A DNA stretch of 48,150 nt, taken from positions 1 through 48,150 of the forward strand of contig UQXF01000010.1 in NCBI GenBank assembly GCA_900544905.1. Direction: 5' to 3'. Under the pieces are notes generated by a model, which worked only from the letters and a program-made list of their open reading frames with translations, ran no database searches and was not told the DNA's origin. Shown piece after piece: positions 16,016 through 24,125 of the stretch (position 1 is the first letter of the stretch; each line of letters begins with the position of its first letter). Both the position numbers and the translations under genes were made by a program. Source of the DNA: an uncultured Clostridium sp. (GTDB lineage: Bacteria; Bacillota; Clostridia; Lachnospirales; Lachnospiraceae).

Positions 16016-17280
16016 CGTTATTCAGAAAAGAATGTGTACAGTACTTAAAAAGCATTACTTATTATATTTTTGTCATATGCTTAGTCATTGATTTTCTGAC
16101 ACAGATGGGAACCTTTGAGACCGTGGATAAACCGGAACCGGGACAGGAGGATTACGGATATGTCAGGACGGAGAACCGGGACATAATAATGGAAGAAGCG
16201 CTTAACGGTCTGGTTGATGAATATGAGAGAGGAGAATACACTACTTATCCGATTGGATTTTATAAAAGAGTGGTGCTGGATGAGGAGGAGCAAAAGCAGG
16301 TAGAAGAATGTATTCTCCGGATTACCGGTTTAAGCTCCGGAGAACTGAAAAAGGCTTTAGATGACAGAAACGCAGAAATAGACGCATTTATTAACCAGAA
16401 TGGGGAGGATGGCTCTCCTGTTATGGCAAATGAATTTCCGGATGTGGGGCTTACTGTAAAAGAAGGCTATTCATATGACGAATTTTTAAAGGAAATGAAA
16501 AAAATTGATGAACTGCTGGGGGGCGGTAGTGATTACAGTGAAGAGGAGCTTCAGTATGCCGAAGAGCCAAAGACTTATGAACAGGCGATGGAGGAGTACA
16601 ACAGCTTCATAAAAAAGGATAAGGTTACCAATGCATATGCCAGACTTTTCTGTGATTATATGGGAATCATGCTTGCAATTTTACCGGTATTTCTGGCAGT
16701 GACAAGAGCCTTAAAGGACCGGAAGGCACAGGCAGAGCAGGTTATCTATATGCGCAGGGCAGGTTCCTTTACCGTTGTTGTAAGCCGTTATGCGGCAGCC
16801 GCTTTTATGGTGGTTGTTCCGGTTTTGATTTTGAGCTGTTATACGCTGACACAGGCAGTGTATTACGCACGGAGCATTCACGTGGAGTATGATGCGCTGG
16901 CATTTGTAAAGTATATTGGTTTCTGGCTGCTTCCAACAATTCTGGTAAGCCTTTCTGTGGGATTCTTCCTGACGGAGCTTACCGACAGCGCAGTGGCAGT
17001 TCTGGTTCAGGGAGCATGGTGGTTTGTCAGCATTTTTCTCAACACCGGAAATCTGGTAGGCACTGCAGGCTGGAATCTGATTCCGCGTTTTAACAGAATC
17101 GGCGGATATGACATATATGAGCAGATGCAGGAACAGCTGATGAGAAACCGGTTTTTCTATACGGGGATGGCGTTGGCACTGTTATTGCTGACAGTCTGGA
17201 TTTACAGTAAAAAACGGAAAGGGGAGTTTGTAAGTGTTGGAACGATGCTTCAAAATCGCAAAAGTAAACTGGAAGCATAA
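16006..17280 (+). CDS. ABC transporter permease with large extracytoplasmic domain
   Basis: A 424-residue membrane protein. One segment near residues 18-36 is followed by a 180-residue acidic domain presumably outside the cell, then about six membrane segments from residue 215 on (LFCDYMGIMLAILPVFLAVTR; AAAFMVVVPVLILSCYTLTQAVYY). This layout is that of ABC-2 type permeases. It starts inside the ATPase gene (10-nt overlap) and ends overlapping the next gene by 47 nt, so the three are translated as a unit. I recognise no closer family. Confidence 0.85.
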   Translation: MFLTLFRKECVQYLKSITYYIFVICLVIDFLTQMGTFETVDKPEPGQEDYGYVRTENRDIIMEEALNGLVDEYERGEYTTYPIGFYKRVVLDEEEQKQVEECILRITGLSSGELKKALDDRNAEIDAFINQNGEDGSPVMANEFPDVGLTVKEGYSYDEFLKEMKKIDELLGGGSDYSEEELQYAEEPKTYEQAMEEYNSFIKKDKVTNAYARLFCDYMGIMLAILPVFLAVTRALKDRKAQAEQVIYMRRAGSFTVVVSRYAAAAFMVVVPVLILSCYTLTQAVYYARSIHVEYDALAFVKYIGFWLLPTILVSLSVGFFLTELTDSAVAVLVQGAWWFVSIFLNTGNLVGTAGWNLIPRFNRIGGYDIYEQMQEQLMRNRFFYTGMALALLLLTVWIYSKKRKGEFVSVGTMLQNRKSKLEA

Positions 17281-17875
17281 TCTGATGCCCCATACAATTG
17301 TGGCGGTGTTATTATGTGTGGCTTCTCCGCTGTTAATGGGAGTAGAGAACCTGGATGAGCCCCAGGTGGCAAAGATACTGGAATTATATTTAAGCTTTTT
17401 GGGCATGATTCTACTGATTCCTGTATTTTTGCCGGATACCAATAAGGATGTGCGGGATTTAATTGCCTCAAAGAAGATACCGATTACCGGAATCCGTATC
17501 ATTCGTATGCTGGAAGCGCTGGTTGTTCTGACGGTTCTATTAACCGTTTATCTGGCAGCCTTGAAATATGGCAAGTGCCAGTTCCGCTTCGGAACCTGCT
17601 TTTATGCAGCATTTGCCACCTGCCTGTTCCAGGGCGGGCTGGGCGTGCTGCTGTATAGTGTGATAGATAATATTGCGCTGGCATATATGATACCCTTTCT
17701 TTATTATATTATATCAATGGGGGCAGGAAACAAATATCTGGGGAAATTCTGGCTGTCGGGCTTCAGCTATAGCAGTGCCATGGGAGGAAATGCAGAGGAT
17801 AAGCTTTATCTGCTGGTGGCAGGAGCGGTTATGCTGGTACTGGCATTGTGGATAAGGGAGAAAAAACGGACATAG
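17234..17875 (+). CDS. Second small permease subunit of the ABC transporter
   Basis: A 213-residue, six-segment membrane protein starting at GTG 17234, with GGGGAG 7 nt upstream, inside the preceding gene. Its hydrophobic blocks (IVAVLLCVASPLLMG; FLGMILLIPVFLPD; IALAYMIPFLYYIISMGAG; LLVAGAVMLVLALWI) give no family-level signature. The deep overlap and position suggest it forms a heteromeric channel with the 424-residue permease. It ends with basic residues (REKKRT), fitting a cytoplasmic C-terminus. Confidence 0.8.
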   Translation: MLERCFKIAKVNWKHNLMPHTIVAVLLCVASPLLMGVENLDEPQVAKILELYLSFLGMILLIPVFLPDTNKDVRDLIASKKIPITGIRIIRMLEALVVLTVLLTVYLAALKYGKCQFRFGTCFYAAFATCLFQGGLGVLLYSVIDNIALAYMIPFLYYIISMGAGNKYLGKFWLSGFSYSSAMGGNAEDKLYLLVAGAVMLVLALWIREKKRT

Positions 17876-17960
17876 AAATGCAAAGCACAATCCGGAGCGT
17901 TCAGTGGAACTGACATTCCGACTGCTTCATGAGTGGAATATATTACCGGTATTATTTCTT

Positions 17961-17978
17961 TATAACCTGTGTTATAGT
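17961..17978 (+). promoter_or_regulatory. Extended -10 promoter with overlapping inverted repeat, CAP-domain gene
   Basis: TGT-TATAGT (17970-17978) is an extended -10. TATAAC (17961-17966) and GTTATA (17971-17976) form an inverted repeat over it. Downstream the leader holds a tandem TGTAACAAA (17985-18003). Confidence 0.45.
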
Positions 17979-18047
17979 CTTGATGTAACAAAAATGTAAC
18001 AAATTTGAAATTAAACCGTTACAATTAAAAACAGGAGGTTATAAGTT

Positions 18048-18890
18048 ATGAAGAAACGGTCAGTATTTGCTATGGCATTGATGCTTGGATTCACTAGCAG
18101 TGCATCTTTTCCGGCTCAGGCAGCCAGTGTATATAGTGTGAAAGGCACAACACAGTCAAAGAATTGTGTGGTGGTAAAGAGCCAGGTGGGAAGTCTTCCG
18201 GAGATAAAGAGTGTTCTGGAGGAATTGTGCAGCCAGCTGCAAAGCGGCAGCTTGAAGGATTGCCCGGTCATTACTTTACCGGATTGTAATCAGCCGGGAA
18301 ACGAAAGTCAGCCGGATTTGCCGGACAGCAGTCTTCCAGAAGAGGAGCAGCCGGAAACCGGCACACCGGAACAGGATACTCCGGATGAAAATATACCGGG
18401 GGAGGATGTTCCAGATGAAAATGTGCCGGATTCTGAGACACCGGATTATGACCAGTCAGGTGGGAATACCAGCCAGCCGGAGATACCGGACACTAATCTT
18501 CCGGATAACGGGCAGCTGTCCTACGCAGAGCAGGTTGTGAAATTAGTGAATGAAGAACGTGCGAAGGCGGGTCTGCATGCCCTCCAGATTGATACGGAGG
18601 TAGCGTCTGCGGCGCTGGTTCGTGCGAAAGAGATTCAGACCTCATTTTCCCATACCAGACCGGATGGCAGAAAGTTCAGTTCTGTTTTAACCGATGCGAA
18701 TATCCGGTTTACCGGTGCAGGGGAGAACATTGCATGGGGACAGACTTCGCCGGAAAAGGTAATGGAGGCATGGATGAACAGTGAGGGACACAGGGCAAAC
18801 ATTCTGAATGCGAAATTTACCAAAATCGGGGTAGGCCATCTGCAGAATGCAGCAGGAACAAACTACTGGGTGCAGCTGTTTACTTATTAA
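18048..18890 (+). CDS. Secreted CAP/SCP-domain protein (YkwD-like)
   Basis: A 280-residue exported protein. Residues 1-26 are a signal peptide (KKR, hydrophobic core, cleavage near AQA). Residues 78-160 form a Pro-, Asp- and Glu-rich linker with loose repeats of PDENVP/PGEDVP type. The C-terminal CAP domain (about 162-280) shows VVKLVNEERAKAGL, FSHTRPDGRKF, GENIAWG, AWMNSEGHRANIL and YWVQLF, which contain the family's conserved His and Glu residues. CAP proteins are widespread secreted proteins, in Bacillus linked to sporulation or envelope, mostly of unknown activity. AGGAGG precedes the ATG. The linker suggests the domain is held away from the cell surface, but no anchor motif is present. 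Confidence 0.93.
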   Translation: MKKRSVFAMALMLGFTSSASFPAQAASVYSVKGTTQSKNCVVVKSQVGSLPEIKSVLEELCSQLQSGSLKDCPVITLPDCNQPGNESQPDLPDSSLPEEEQPETGTPEQDTPDENIPGEDVPDENVPDSETPDYDQSGGNTSQPEIPDTNLPDNGQLSYAEQVVKLVNEERAKAGLHALQIDTEVASAALVRAKEIQTSFSHTRPDGRKFSSVLTDANIRFTGAGENIAWGQTSPEKVMEAWMNSEGHRANILNAKFTKIGVGHLQNAAGTNYWVQLFTY

Positions 18891-18937
18891 GATTAAAAGA
18901 AAATATCCATTGACAGACAGCAAAGATGCAGCTATCT

Positions 18938-19171
18938 TAATAGGTATCTTAGGTGATTGCGAAACTCGTTTTTTGAAAGCCTGCGTTGTACAAATGTAAC
19001 AAATATGTTTTTCGGACCGTTTGCACTTAGTTGAGAACGTAGCAGTGCTAAGCTCGAAAACACCTCGCTAACCACTGACGTTCTCAAATGTCCTACAAAC
19101 ATAAATTTGTTACATTTGCACAACTCACATTTTGAAATAATGAGTTTCGCAATCACCTATAACAGGTATCT
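18938..19171. repeat. 12-bp near-direct repeat flanking the MITE-like element
   Basis: TAATAGGTATCT (18938-18949) directly before, and TAACAGGTATCT (19160-19171) directly after the element at 18950-19159, 11 of 12 identical. The placement is that of a target-site duplication. Confidence 0.7.
18950..19159. mobile_element. MITE-like element, 210 bp, 18-bp perfect terminal inverted repeats
   Basis: The ends TAGGTGATTGCGAAACTC (18950-18967) and its exact complement (19142-19159) are perfect. Inward, the arms stay related (GTTGT-CAAATGTAACAAAT and GGAC in both), and the centre has GAGAACGT...ACGTTCTC, so nearly the whole element folds into one long hairpin. It carries no transposase; the antisense frame through it is a by-product of the palindrome. 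A 12-bp near-direct repeat flanks it. It sits between the CAP gene and pncC and ends 32 bp before the pncC start, so pncC expression may depend on it. The mobilising transposase is not in the window. Confidence 0.82.
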
Positions 19172-19191
19172 ATAGAAAAGGAGAGGATTGT

Positions 19192-19653
19192 ATGCAAGAT
19201 ATTGTAGTGAAAAAGTTGATTGAAAAGGGGTTTCACATTTCCTTTGCAGAATCCTGTACGGGAGGACTGGCCGCTGCAACACTTGTAGGCGTGGCAGATG
19301 CCTCAAAGGTTTTAGATGTAAGCTTTGTCACTTATGCAAATGAAGCAAAGATGCGGTATCTGGATGTCAGCGCAGACGCCATTGCCCAATATGGTGTTGT
19401 AAGTGAGGAGGTTGCCTGTCAGATGGCGGCAGGAGTTGCCAGACAGGCGGCTTCCCAGGTTGGTGTGGGAATTACAGGGATTGCAGGACCAACAGGCGGT
19501 ACAGCCACGAAGCCTGTTGGTATGGTGTGTTTTGGATTCGCCATCAATGGCAGGGTTCATACCTTTACACAGCAGTATGGTGAGCTTGGGCGCAATGAGG
19601 TACGGCAGAAAAGTGTGGAATTTGTCTTTGAGAAATTAAATGAGCTTTTGTAA
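19192..19653 (+). CDS. pncC: CinA C-terminal domain protein / nicotinamide-nucleotide amidase
   Basis: A 153-residue stand-alone PncC domain that deamidates NMN to nicotinate mononucleotide, recycling pyridine nucleotides after NAD use by DNA ligase. The motifs AESCTGGLAAATL near residue 20, YGVVSEEVA near 66 and GITGIAGPTGGT..KPVG near 93 are intact. The N-terminal COG1058 domain of full CinA is absent, as in E. coli YgaD-type proteins. AAAGGAGAGG lies before the ATG, just right of the MITE-like element's flanking repeat. The next gene is convergent. Confidence 0.93.
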   Translation: MQDIVVKKLIEKGFHISFAESCTGGLAAATLVGVADASKVLDVSFVTYANEAKMRYLDVSADAIAQYGVVSEEVACQMAAGVARQAASQVGVGITGIAGPTGGTATKPVGMVCFGFAINGRVHTFTQQYGELGRNEVRQKSVEFVFEKLNELL

Positions 19654-19680
19654 AAAAGTGACGTATTGATTTCTCAATCG

Positions 19681-21123
19681 CTATTGCTTTTTCCATGTAT
19701 ATGGTGACAGTAACACCAGCATTGGGAATATCTCCAGACGCCCAGCTAACATATCGAACATCAGCACATATTTTGAAAATGGTGAAAACAGGTCAAAATT
19801 TCTGGTTGGTCCCACAAGGGAAAGTCCCGGTCCGATGTTGCCCAGTGCAGATGCCACTGCGGTAAAATTTGTCACCAAATCAAATTCATCTATACTGATA
19901 AGCAGCGTGGAGATAACAAAAATCACCATGTATACGATGAAGAAAATATTTGCAGAGCGCAGTACATTATGTGCCAGCGGTTTGCCATCAATCTTAATGA
20001 CCTTTACATTTCTTGGATGGCAGAGCTGCGCAATTTCTTTTTTTACGGTCTTTAAATAAATTAAAATACGGGAAACCTTAATTCCGCCACAGGTGCTTCC
20101 GGCACAGCCGCCGACAAACATCAGCAATACCAGGATGCCTTTGGAAAGAGAAGGCCAGGTATCAAAGTCAGCAGAAGAAAAACCGGCAGTTGTCATAATG
20201 GAGCCTACCTGAAAAGCGGCATGGCGGATTCCCTCCTCAATGGCATAACCGGAGTTCCGGATAATATCCCAGGCAATAACGGCAATGGAGCTGAAGAAAA
20301 TACCGCTGTACAGGTGGATTTCCTGTATGGAAAAAGCATCCTTTATACGCCGAATCCACATAAAGAAGAAAAAGTTATAATTCAGTCCCGACAAATACAG
20401 GAATATGGTTACGATATACTGGATTGCCGGAGAATAACCGCCTAAGGATGTATTTTTGACGCCAAAACCACCGGTGCTTGTGGTAGTAAATGCAGTACAG
20501 ACGGCATCATATAAAGGAGCACCGGCAATTACCAGGCAGATAATTTCCAGCAGAGTCAGTGAAAAATAAATCGCATACAGATAGTAGGCGGTTTTTTGTA
20601 CCTTCGGAACCAGCTTGCCCACATTTGGTCCCGGACTTTCTGCCTTCATCAGATAGAGGTCCTGTCCTCCGGTGAGGGGGATTAAAGCCAGCATGAATAC
20701 CAGCACGCCCATACCGCCGATTAACTGGATAAAACAGCGCCAGAACATCATACACCGGGACATTTGCTCCACGTCTGACAGAATGGAGGCTCCGGTGGTG
20801 GTAAAGCCGGATATACACTCAAAAAGAGCATTGGTAAAGGATGGAATTTCACCGCTTAAGTAGAAAGGAAGGCATCCGGTAACGGAGAGCAGCAGCCAGC
20901 TTAAGGCTGTAATGACAAAGCCCTCCCTTGCATAGAATTTGGAATTTTTCGGACGTTTTCTGGTGAGAGCAAAGCCCACGGCAAACATAATCAATGAGCA
21001 GATGAGAAAATATCTGCCCACCTCTTCACTGTAATATATGGATACCGCAAAGGGTACAAGCATCAGGGCGGCAACTGTATTAAGAATCCAGCCCAGTAAA
21101 TAAAAAATCATTGTAATGTTCAT
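19681..21123 (-). CDS. trkH: Trk-type potassium uptake protein, membrane subunit
   Basis: A 480-residue K+ channel-like transporter. Four pore-loop filter regions are visible: SGFTTTGASIL, TTTSTGGFGVKN, MTTAGFSSADF and ASALGNIGPGLS. It ends WKKQ in the cytoplasm. It lies 35 nt downstream of trkA on the minus strand and forms the Trk system with it. The C-terminal halves of pncC and trkH transcripts converge with a 27-nt gap. Confidence 0.95.
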   Translation of the reverse strand: MNITMIFYLLGWILNTVAALMLVPFAVSIYYSEEVGRYFLICSLIMFAVGFALTRKRPKNSKFYAREGFVITALSWLLLSVTGCLPFYLSGEIPSFTNALFECISGFTTTGASILSDVEQMSRCMMFWRCFIQLIGGMGVLVFMLALIPLTGGQDLYLMKAESPGPNVGKLVPKVQKTAYYLYAIYFSLTLLEIICLVIAGAPLYDAVCTAFTTTSTGGFGVKNTSLGGYSPAIQYIVTIFLYLSGLNYNFFFFMWIRRIKDAFSIQEIHLYSGIFFSSIAVIAWDIIRNSGYAIEEGIRHAAFQVGSIMTTAGFSSADFDTWPSLSKGILVLLMFVGGCAGSTCGGIKVSRILIYLKTVKKEIAQLCHPRNVKVIKIDGKPLAHNVLRSANIFFIVYMVIFVISTLLISIDEFDLVTNFTAVASALGNIGPGLSLVGPTRNFDLFSPFSKYVLMFDMLAGRLEIFPMLVLLSPYTWKKQ

Positions 21124-21158
21124 TTTCTTAATCCTACATAATTTATTTTCGGGGACTG

Positions 21159-22514
21159 CTATGCCAGGATATCCTTGATATCGGTAAGTCCCTTGTTTGT
21201 TGTTACTACAATAACGGTATCCCCTGTTAAAATGGTATCTTTACCGCTGGGGGTAATCACCTTGCCATTCCGCAAAATAGCACAGATTAGCAGGTTTTTC
21301 TTTAAATTCAGCTCCATAAGAGGAGTGTTGGTTACCTTGGATTCCTGTTTGATGGAAAATTCCAGTGCCTCCACCTTATCATCTAACATGCGGTACAGTG
21401 TTTCTACATTGCTGCCAAAGGAGTTTTGTAATGCCCGGACATATTGCAGGATGGATTTTGCAGTAATATTTTTCGGGCAGGCGATGGTTCCGATTGGAAG
21501 CTCTTCTACAACCTCCTCAAAGGATACCTTGTCCACCTTTGTGATTATTTTGGCATTGCTGACCTTGTTTGCAAACAGGGACAACACAAGATTTTCCTCA
21601 TCCATGTTTGTAAGGGATACGAAAGCGTCTGCATCGGAAATGCCCTCTTCTGACAGAAGCTGGCGGTCTGTGGCGTCTCCGTTGATAATCATGGTATGCG
21701 GCAAAAGTTCGCTTAACTGCTCGCAACGGTTATGGTTGATTTCCACAATTTTTACCTGGACATGGTTTGCTTCCAGATGTCTTGCCAGATAATAGGAAAT
21801 GGTTCCACCGCCGATAATCATAACAGAGCGGATTGGCTTTGCCTTGATACCGATTTTCGATAACAGGGTATGGATATCAGAGGGAGGGATGATGACATAC
21901 ATATTATCGCCCTTTTGCAGCACCGTATTTCCGTCAGGAATAATGATTTCATGATTCCGTTCCACAGCGCAGATTAACGTGTGGGTATGAATTTTGGTGG
22001 CAAACTCAAATACAGTCATGGAATGAATAATGGAATCGTCCGGTACAGAGAGCTTGATTAAATTAATCTTGCCCTTTGCAAAGGAGGTAATGTCTAATGC
22101 ACTGGGAACTTCAATTAACCGGGCAATTCCCATGGCACAGGCAAGCTCCGGATTGATTGCCAGGGACAGTCCTAATTCCTCTCTCAAATACTTTATTTCT
22201 GCAAAATATTCCGGATTCCGGACTCTTGCAATGGTGTTGCAGTTTCCGGCTTTTTTGGCAATCAGGCAGCAGAGCAGATTGACCTCGTCCTGTCCGGTCA
22301 CCGCAATTAACAAATCGCTTTCCTTGATACCGGCTTCCATCTGGCTCCGGAAAGAGGTGCCGTTTCCGTTGACACCCTGTATATCCAGTATGGAAAGTGC
22401 TTTTTCAAGCTTGTCGTTGTTGGTATCAATTATCGTTATTTCATGACCTTCTTCGCTTAGCTGTTCGGCCAGGGCATAACCTACCTTGCCGCAGCCTACA
22501 ATTATAATATTCAT
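21159..22514 (-). CDS. trkA: Trk system potassium uptake regulatory subunit, two RCK domains
   Basis: A 451-residue cytoplasmic gating subunit made of two tandem RCK units. The first nucleotide-binding motif is intact (MNIIIVGCGKVGYALAEQL with E..D further on); the second (SVMIIGGGTISYYLARHLE) lacks the third Gly of GxGxxG. Two tandem units identify TrkA rather than the single-unit KtrA. The start at 22514 follows AGGAGG on the minus strand; the frame is open 18 more codons without a ribosome site. It probably heads a trkA-trkH operon from the promoter at 22582-22590. Confidence 0.95.
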   Translation of the reverse strand: MNIIIVGCGKVGYALAEQLSEEGHEITIIDTNNDKLEKALSILDIQGVNGNGTSFRSQMEAGIKESDLLIAVTGQDEVNLLCCLIAKKAGNCNTIARVRNPEYFAEIKYLREELGLSLAINPELACAMGIARLIEVPSALDITSFAKGKINLIKLSVPDDSIIHSMTVFEFATKIHTHTLICAVERNHEIIIPDGNTVLQKGDNMYVIIPPSDIHTLLSKIGIKAKPIRSVMIIGGGTISYYLARHLEANHVQVKIVEINHNRCEQLSELLPHTMIINGDATDRQLLSEEGISDADAFVSLTNMDEENLVLSLFANKVSNAKIITKVDKVSFEEVVEELPIGTIACPKNITAKSILQYVRALQNSFGSNVETLYRMLDDKVEALEFSIKQESKVTNTPLMELNLKKNLLICAILRNGKVITPSGKDTILTGDTVIVVTTNKGLTDIKDILA

Positions 22515-22560
22515 GTCTTCCTCCTGATAACGTATGACTATTTTTACAAAAAATGTGTAT

Positions 22561-22590
22561 ATATCCATTCATTAATGGGATATTATAACA
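22561..22590 (-). promoter_or_regulatory. trkA promoter and leader hairpin
   Basis: On the minus strand TGT-TATAAT (complement of 22582-22590) is an extended, perfect -10. Immediately downstream ATATCCCATT and AATGGATAT (complements of 22574-22583 and 22561-22569) can form a hairpin with one bulged base. This may act as operator or leader structure. Confidence 0.5.
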
Positions 22591-22632
22591 CAACTGAAAA
22601 AAAGATACTATACAAAAAGCACCAAAGTTCAT

Positions 22633-23388
22633 TTATACATATTGGCGGATATGCACATAGATTTTTCCCTTTCTTGTACTGCCGCCGGAACCGTCAAAAA
22701 TGAACTTCCCATACCCCCGCACTGAGAAAACGTCTCCTTCCCTTAAGGTAATACTGTTTCTGCCGGTAATGCGTCCGTTTAAGATTACCCGTTTCTCCTC
22801 AAAGAGCGACAGTGCTTCCTTTCGGGAGCATTTTAACAGGCTTGCAATTATACCGTCTAACCGGAGGGAAGCCACCGGAAATTCCCTGCTGGAAAAAACA
22901 GGCTGTAAAGCCGGAATGTCCATACTGGTTACCATGCACTTTACGTTGGTGTGCTTTACCTTTGTGAGTTCTTTGCAGATGTAATCTGCAATATTCTCCA
23001 GACAGAAAATATAAGCGGTGGTTTCCTTTATCAGGATATCCCCAAGGGTGTCCCTTTCAATTCCAAGATGCATCAATGCCCCCAGAAAATCGCGATGATT
23101 CAGGGAATCACTGAACTTTTCCAGCAGTGGAGTGGCTTTGATTACCGTGATGGGAAAATGCCCGGGATAGCCAAAGTCTTCCTCTGAGCCAAAGCCTGCC
23201 ACCTGACGCTCACAAAGCGGATTTCCGCCAAAGGTTTCCACATGGATATAGGATATGTCTTTCCGGATATCCTCCAGTATGGAAAGCTCTGCCGGGGATA
23301 AAAAGTTACTGTATGTGTATATGTTTTGCTGATAAGCGCGCTTTGCCAAATCGGACAAGCGGCCTTTGAGAATTTGCTCTTCGTTCAT
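22633..23388 (-). CDS. YlmH-type RNA-binding protein with S4 domain
   Basis: A 251-residue protein. The C-terminal S4 domain (SLRLDGIIASLLKCSRKEALSLFEEKRVILNG) binds structured RNA; the N-terminal part with FGGNPLCERQVAGFG and the DFLGALMHLGIERDTLGDI motif is that of the YlmH/DivIVA-neighbour family, recently tied to rescue of stalled ribosomes in Gram-positives. Start 23388 follows GGAGC on the minus strand; an in-frame ATG ten codons upstream has no ribosome site. Here it is separated from the cell-division cluster where it is usually found and instead precedes trkA. Confidence 0.9.
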   Translation of the reverse strand: MNEEQILKGRLSDLAKRAYQQNIYTYSNFLSPAELSILEDIRKDISYIHVETFGGNPLCERQVAGFGSEEDFGYPGHFPITVIKATPLLEKFSDSLNHRDFLGALMHLGIERDTLGDILIKETTAYIFCLENIADYICKELTKVKHTNVKCMVTSMDIPALQPVFSSREFPVASLRLDGIIASLLKCSRKEALSLFEEKRVILNGRITGRNSITLREGDVFSVRGYGKFIFDGSGGSTRKGKIYVHIRQYV

Positions 23389-23491
23389 ATAAGCTCCGTT
23401 CCGCCGGAAATCCGGCACCGTAAATTTCCTGTTTTCTGCTGTTCCTTATAATAAAGAGATTTCCCTAAAAAGTCAAAATAAAAAGAATACA

Positions 23492-23520
23492 TTGCAACTT
23501 TGTGAAAATCTATCTATAAT
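23492..23520 (+). promoter_or_regulatory. dtd promoter
   Basis: TTGCAA, 17-bp spacer, TATAAT, 50 bp before the dtd start. Confidence 0.75.
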
Positions 23521-23569
23521 GTTGTTACTTAAGTATAAGGAATGTAAAACCGGAGGAAGAGCATAGGGT

Positions 23570-24019
23570 ATGAGATTCGTAATTCAACGTGTAAAGCATG
23601 CAGAGGTTACAATAGGCGGAGAGGTAACCGCAAGGATTGGAAGGGGATTTCTGGTATTGGTTGGAGTGACGGATACCGATACAAGAGAAATTGCAGATAA
23701 AATGGTAAAGAAAATGACAGGTCTGCGTATTTTTGAGGATGAAAACGGGAAGACCAATTTAAGCCTGGCAGATGTGGACGGGGCGCTTTTGCTGGTATCC
23801 CAGTTTACCCTGTATGCAGACTGCAAAAAGGGAAACCGGCCTTCCTTTATCAAGGCAGGAAAGCCGGACAAGGCAAATGAAATGTACGAGTATGTTATTG
23901 CCAGAAGCCGGGAAAATATAAATGTGGTGGAGACGGGAAGCTTTGGCGCAGACATGAAGGTGGAGCTTTTAAATGACGGACCCTTTACAATACTGCTGGA
24001 CAGTGATGAAATCTGTTAG
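23570..24019 (+). CDS. dtd: D-aminoacyl-tRNA deacylase
   Basis: A 149-residue dimeric proofreading enzyme that hydrolyses D-aminoacyl-tRNAs. The start MRFVIQRVKHAEVTI, the catalytic-site motif SQFTLYAD near residue 78 and the cross-subunit motif NDGPFT near residue 136 (GPVT in many species) are present and the length is normal. GGAGG lies upstream. It has its own promoter and is followed by the repeat element at 24019, then metH. Confidence 0.95.
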   Translation: MRFVIQRVKHAEVTIGGEVTARIGRGFLVLVGVTDTDTREIADKMVKKMTGLRIFEDENGKTNLSLADVDGALLLVSQFTLYADCKKGNRPSFIKAGKPDKANEMYEYVIARSRENINVVETGSFGADMKVELLNDGPFTILLDSDEIC

Positions 24020-24063
24020 TTGCCATGCATGTGAGAAAAAGGTCCAGTGAACCTTTTTGAGTA
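24019..24063 (+). repeat. Dispersed intergenic hairpin repeat, copy A
   Basis: Starts at the last base of the dtd stop. GTTGCCATGCATGTGA..., then AAAAAGGT (24036-24043) paired with ACCTTTTT (24051-24058), then GAGTA. A related 46-nt copy lies at 41898-41943. The hairpin with its T-run may act as a terminator for dtd. Confidence 0.6.
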
Positions 24064-24125
24064 CACCGGAACTGATACAGAGTTATAAGACAAAGCTGTA
24101 TGTGTGACAGCGGAATGGAGCGGAT

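Noticed and set aside
18932..19156. Minus-strand ORF of 74 residues across the MITE-like element
   Set aside because: It follows from the palindrome; no ribosome site, no similarity, and it ends within the repeat.
24020..24125. Cobalamin or SAM riboswitch before metH
   Set aside because: The gap is too short and holds the dispersed repeat, with no B12-box or SAM-box sequence.
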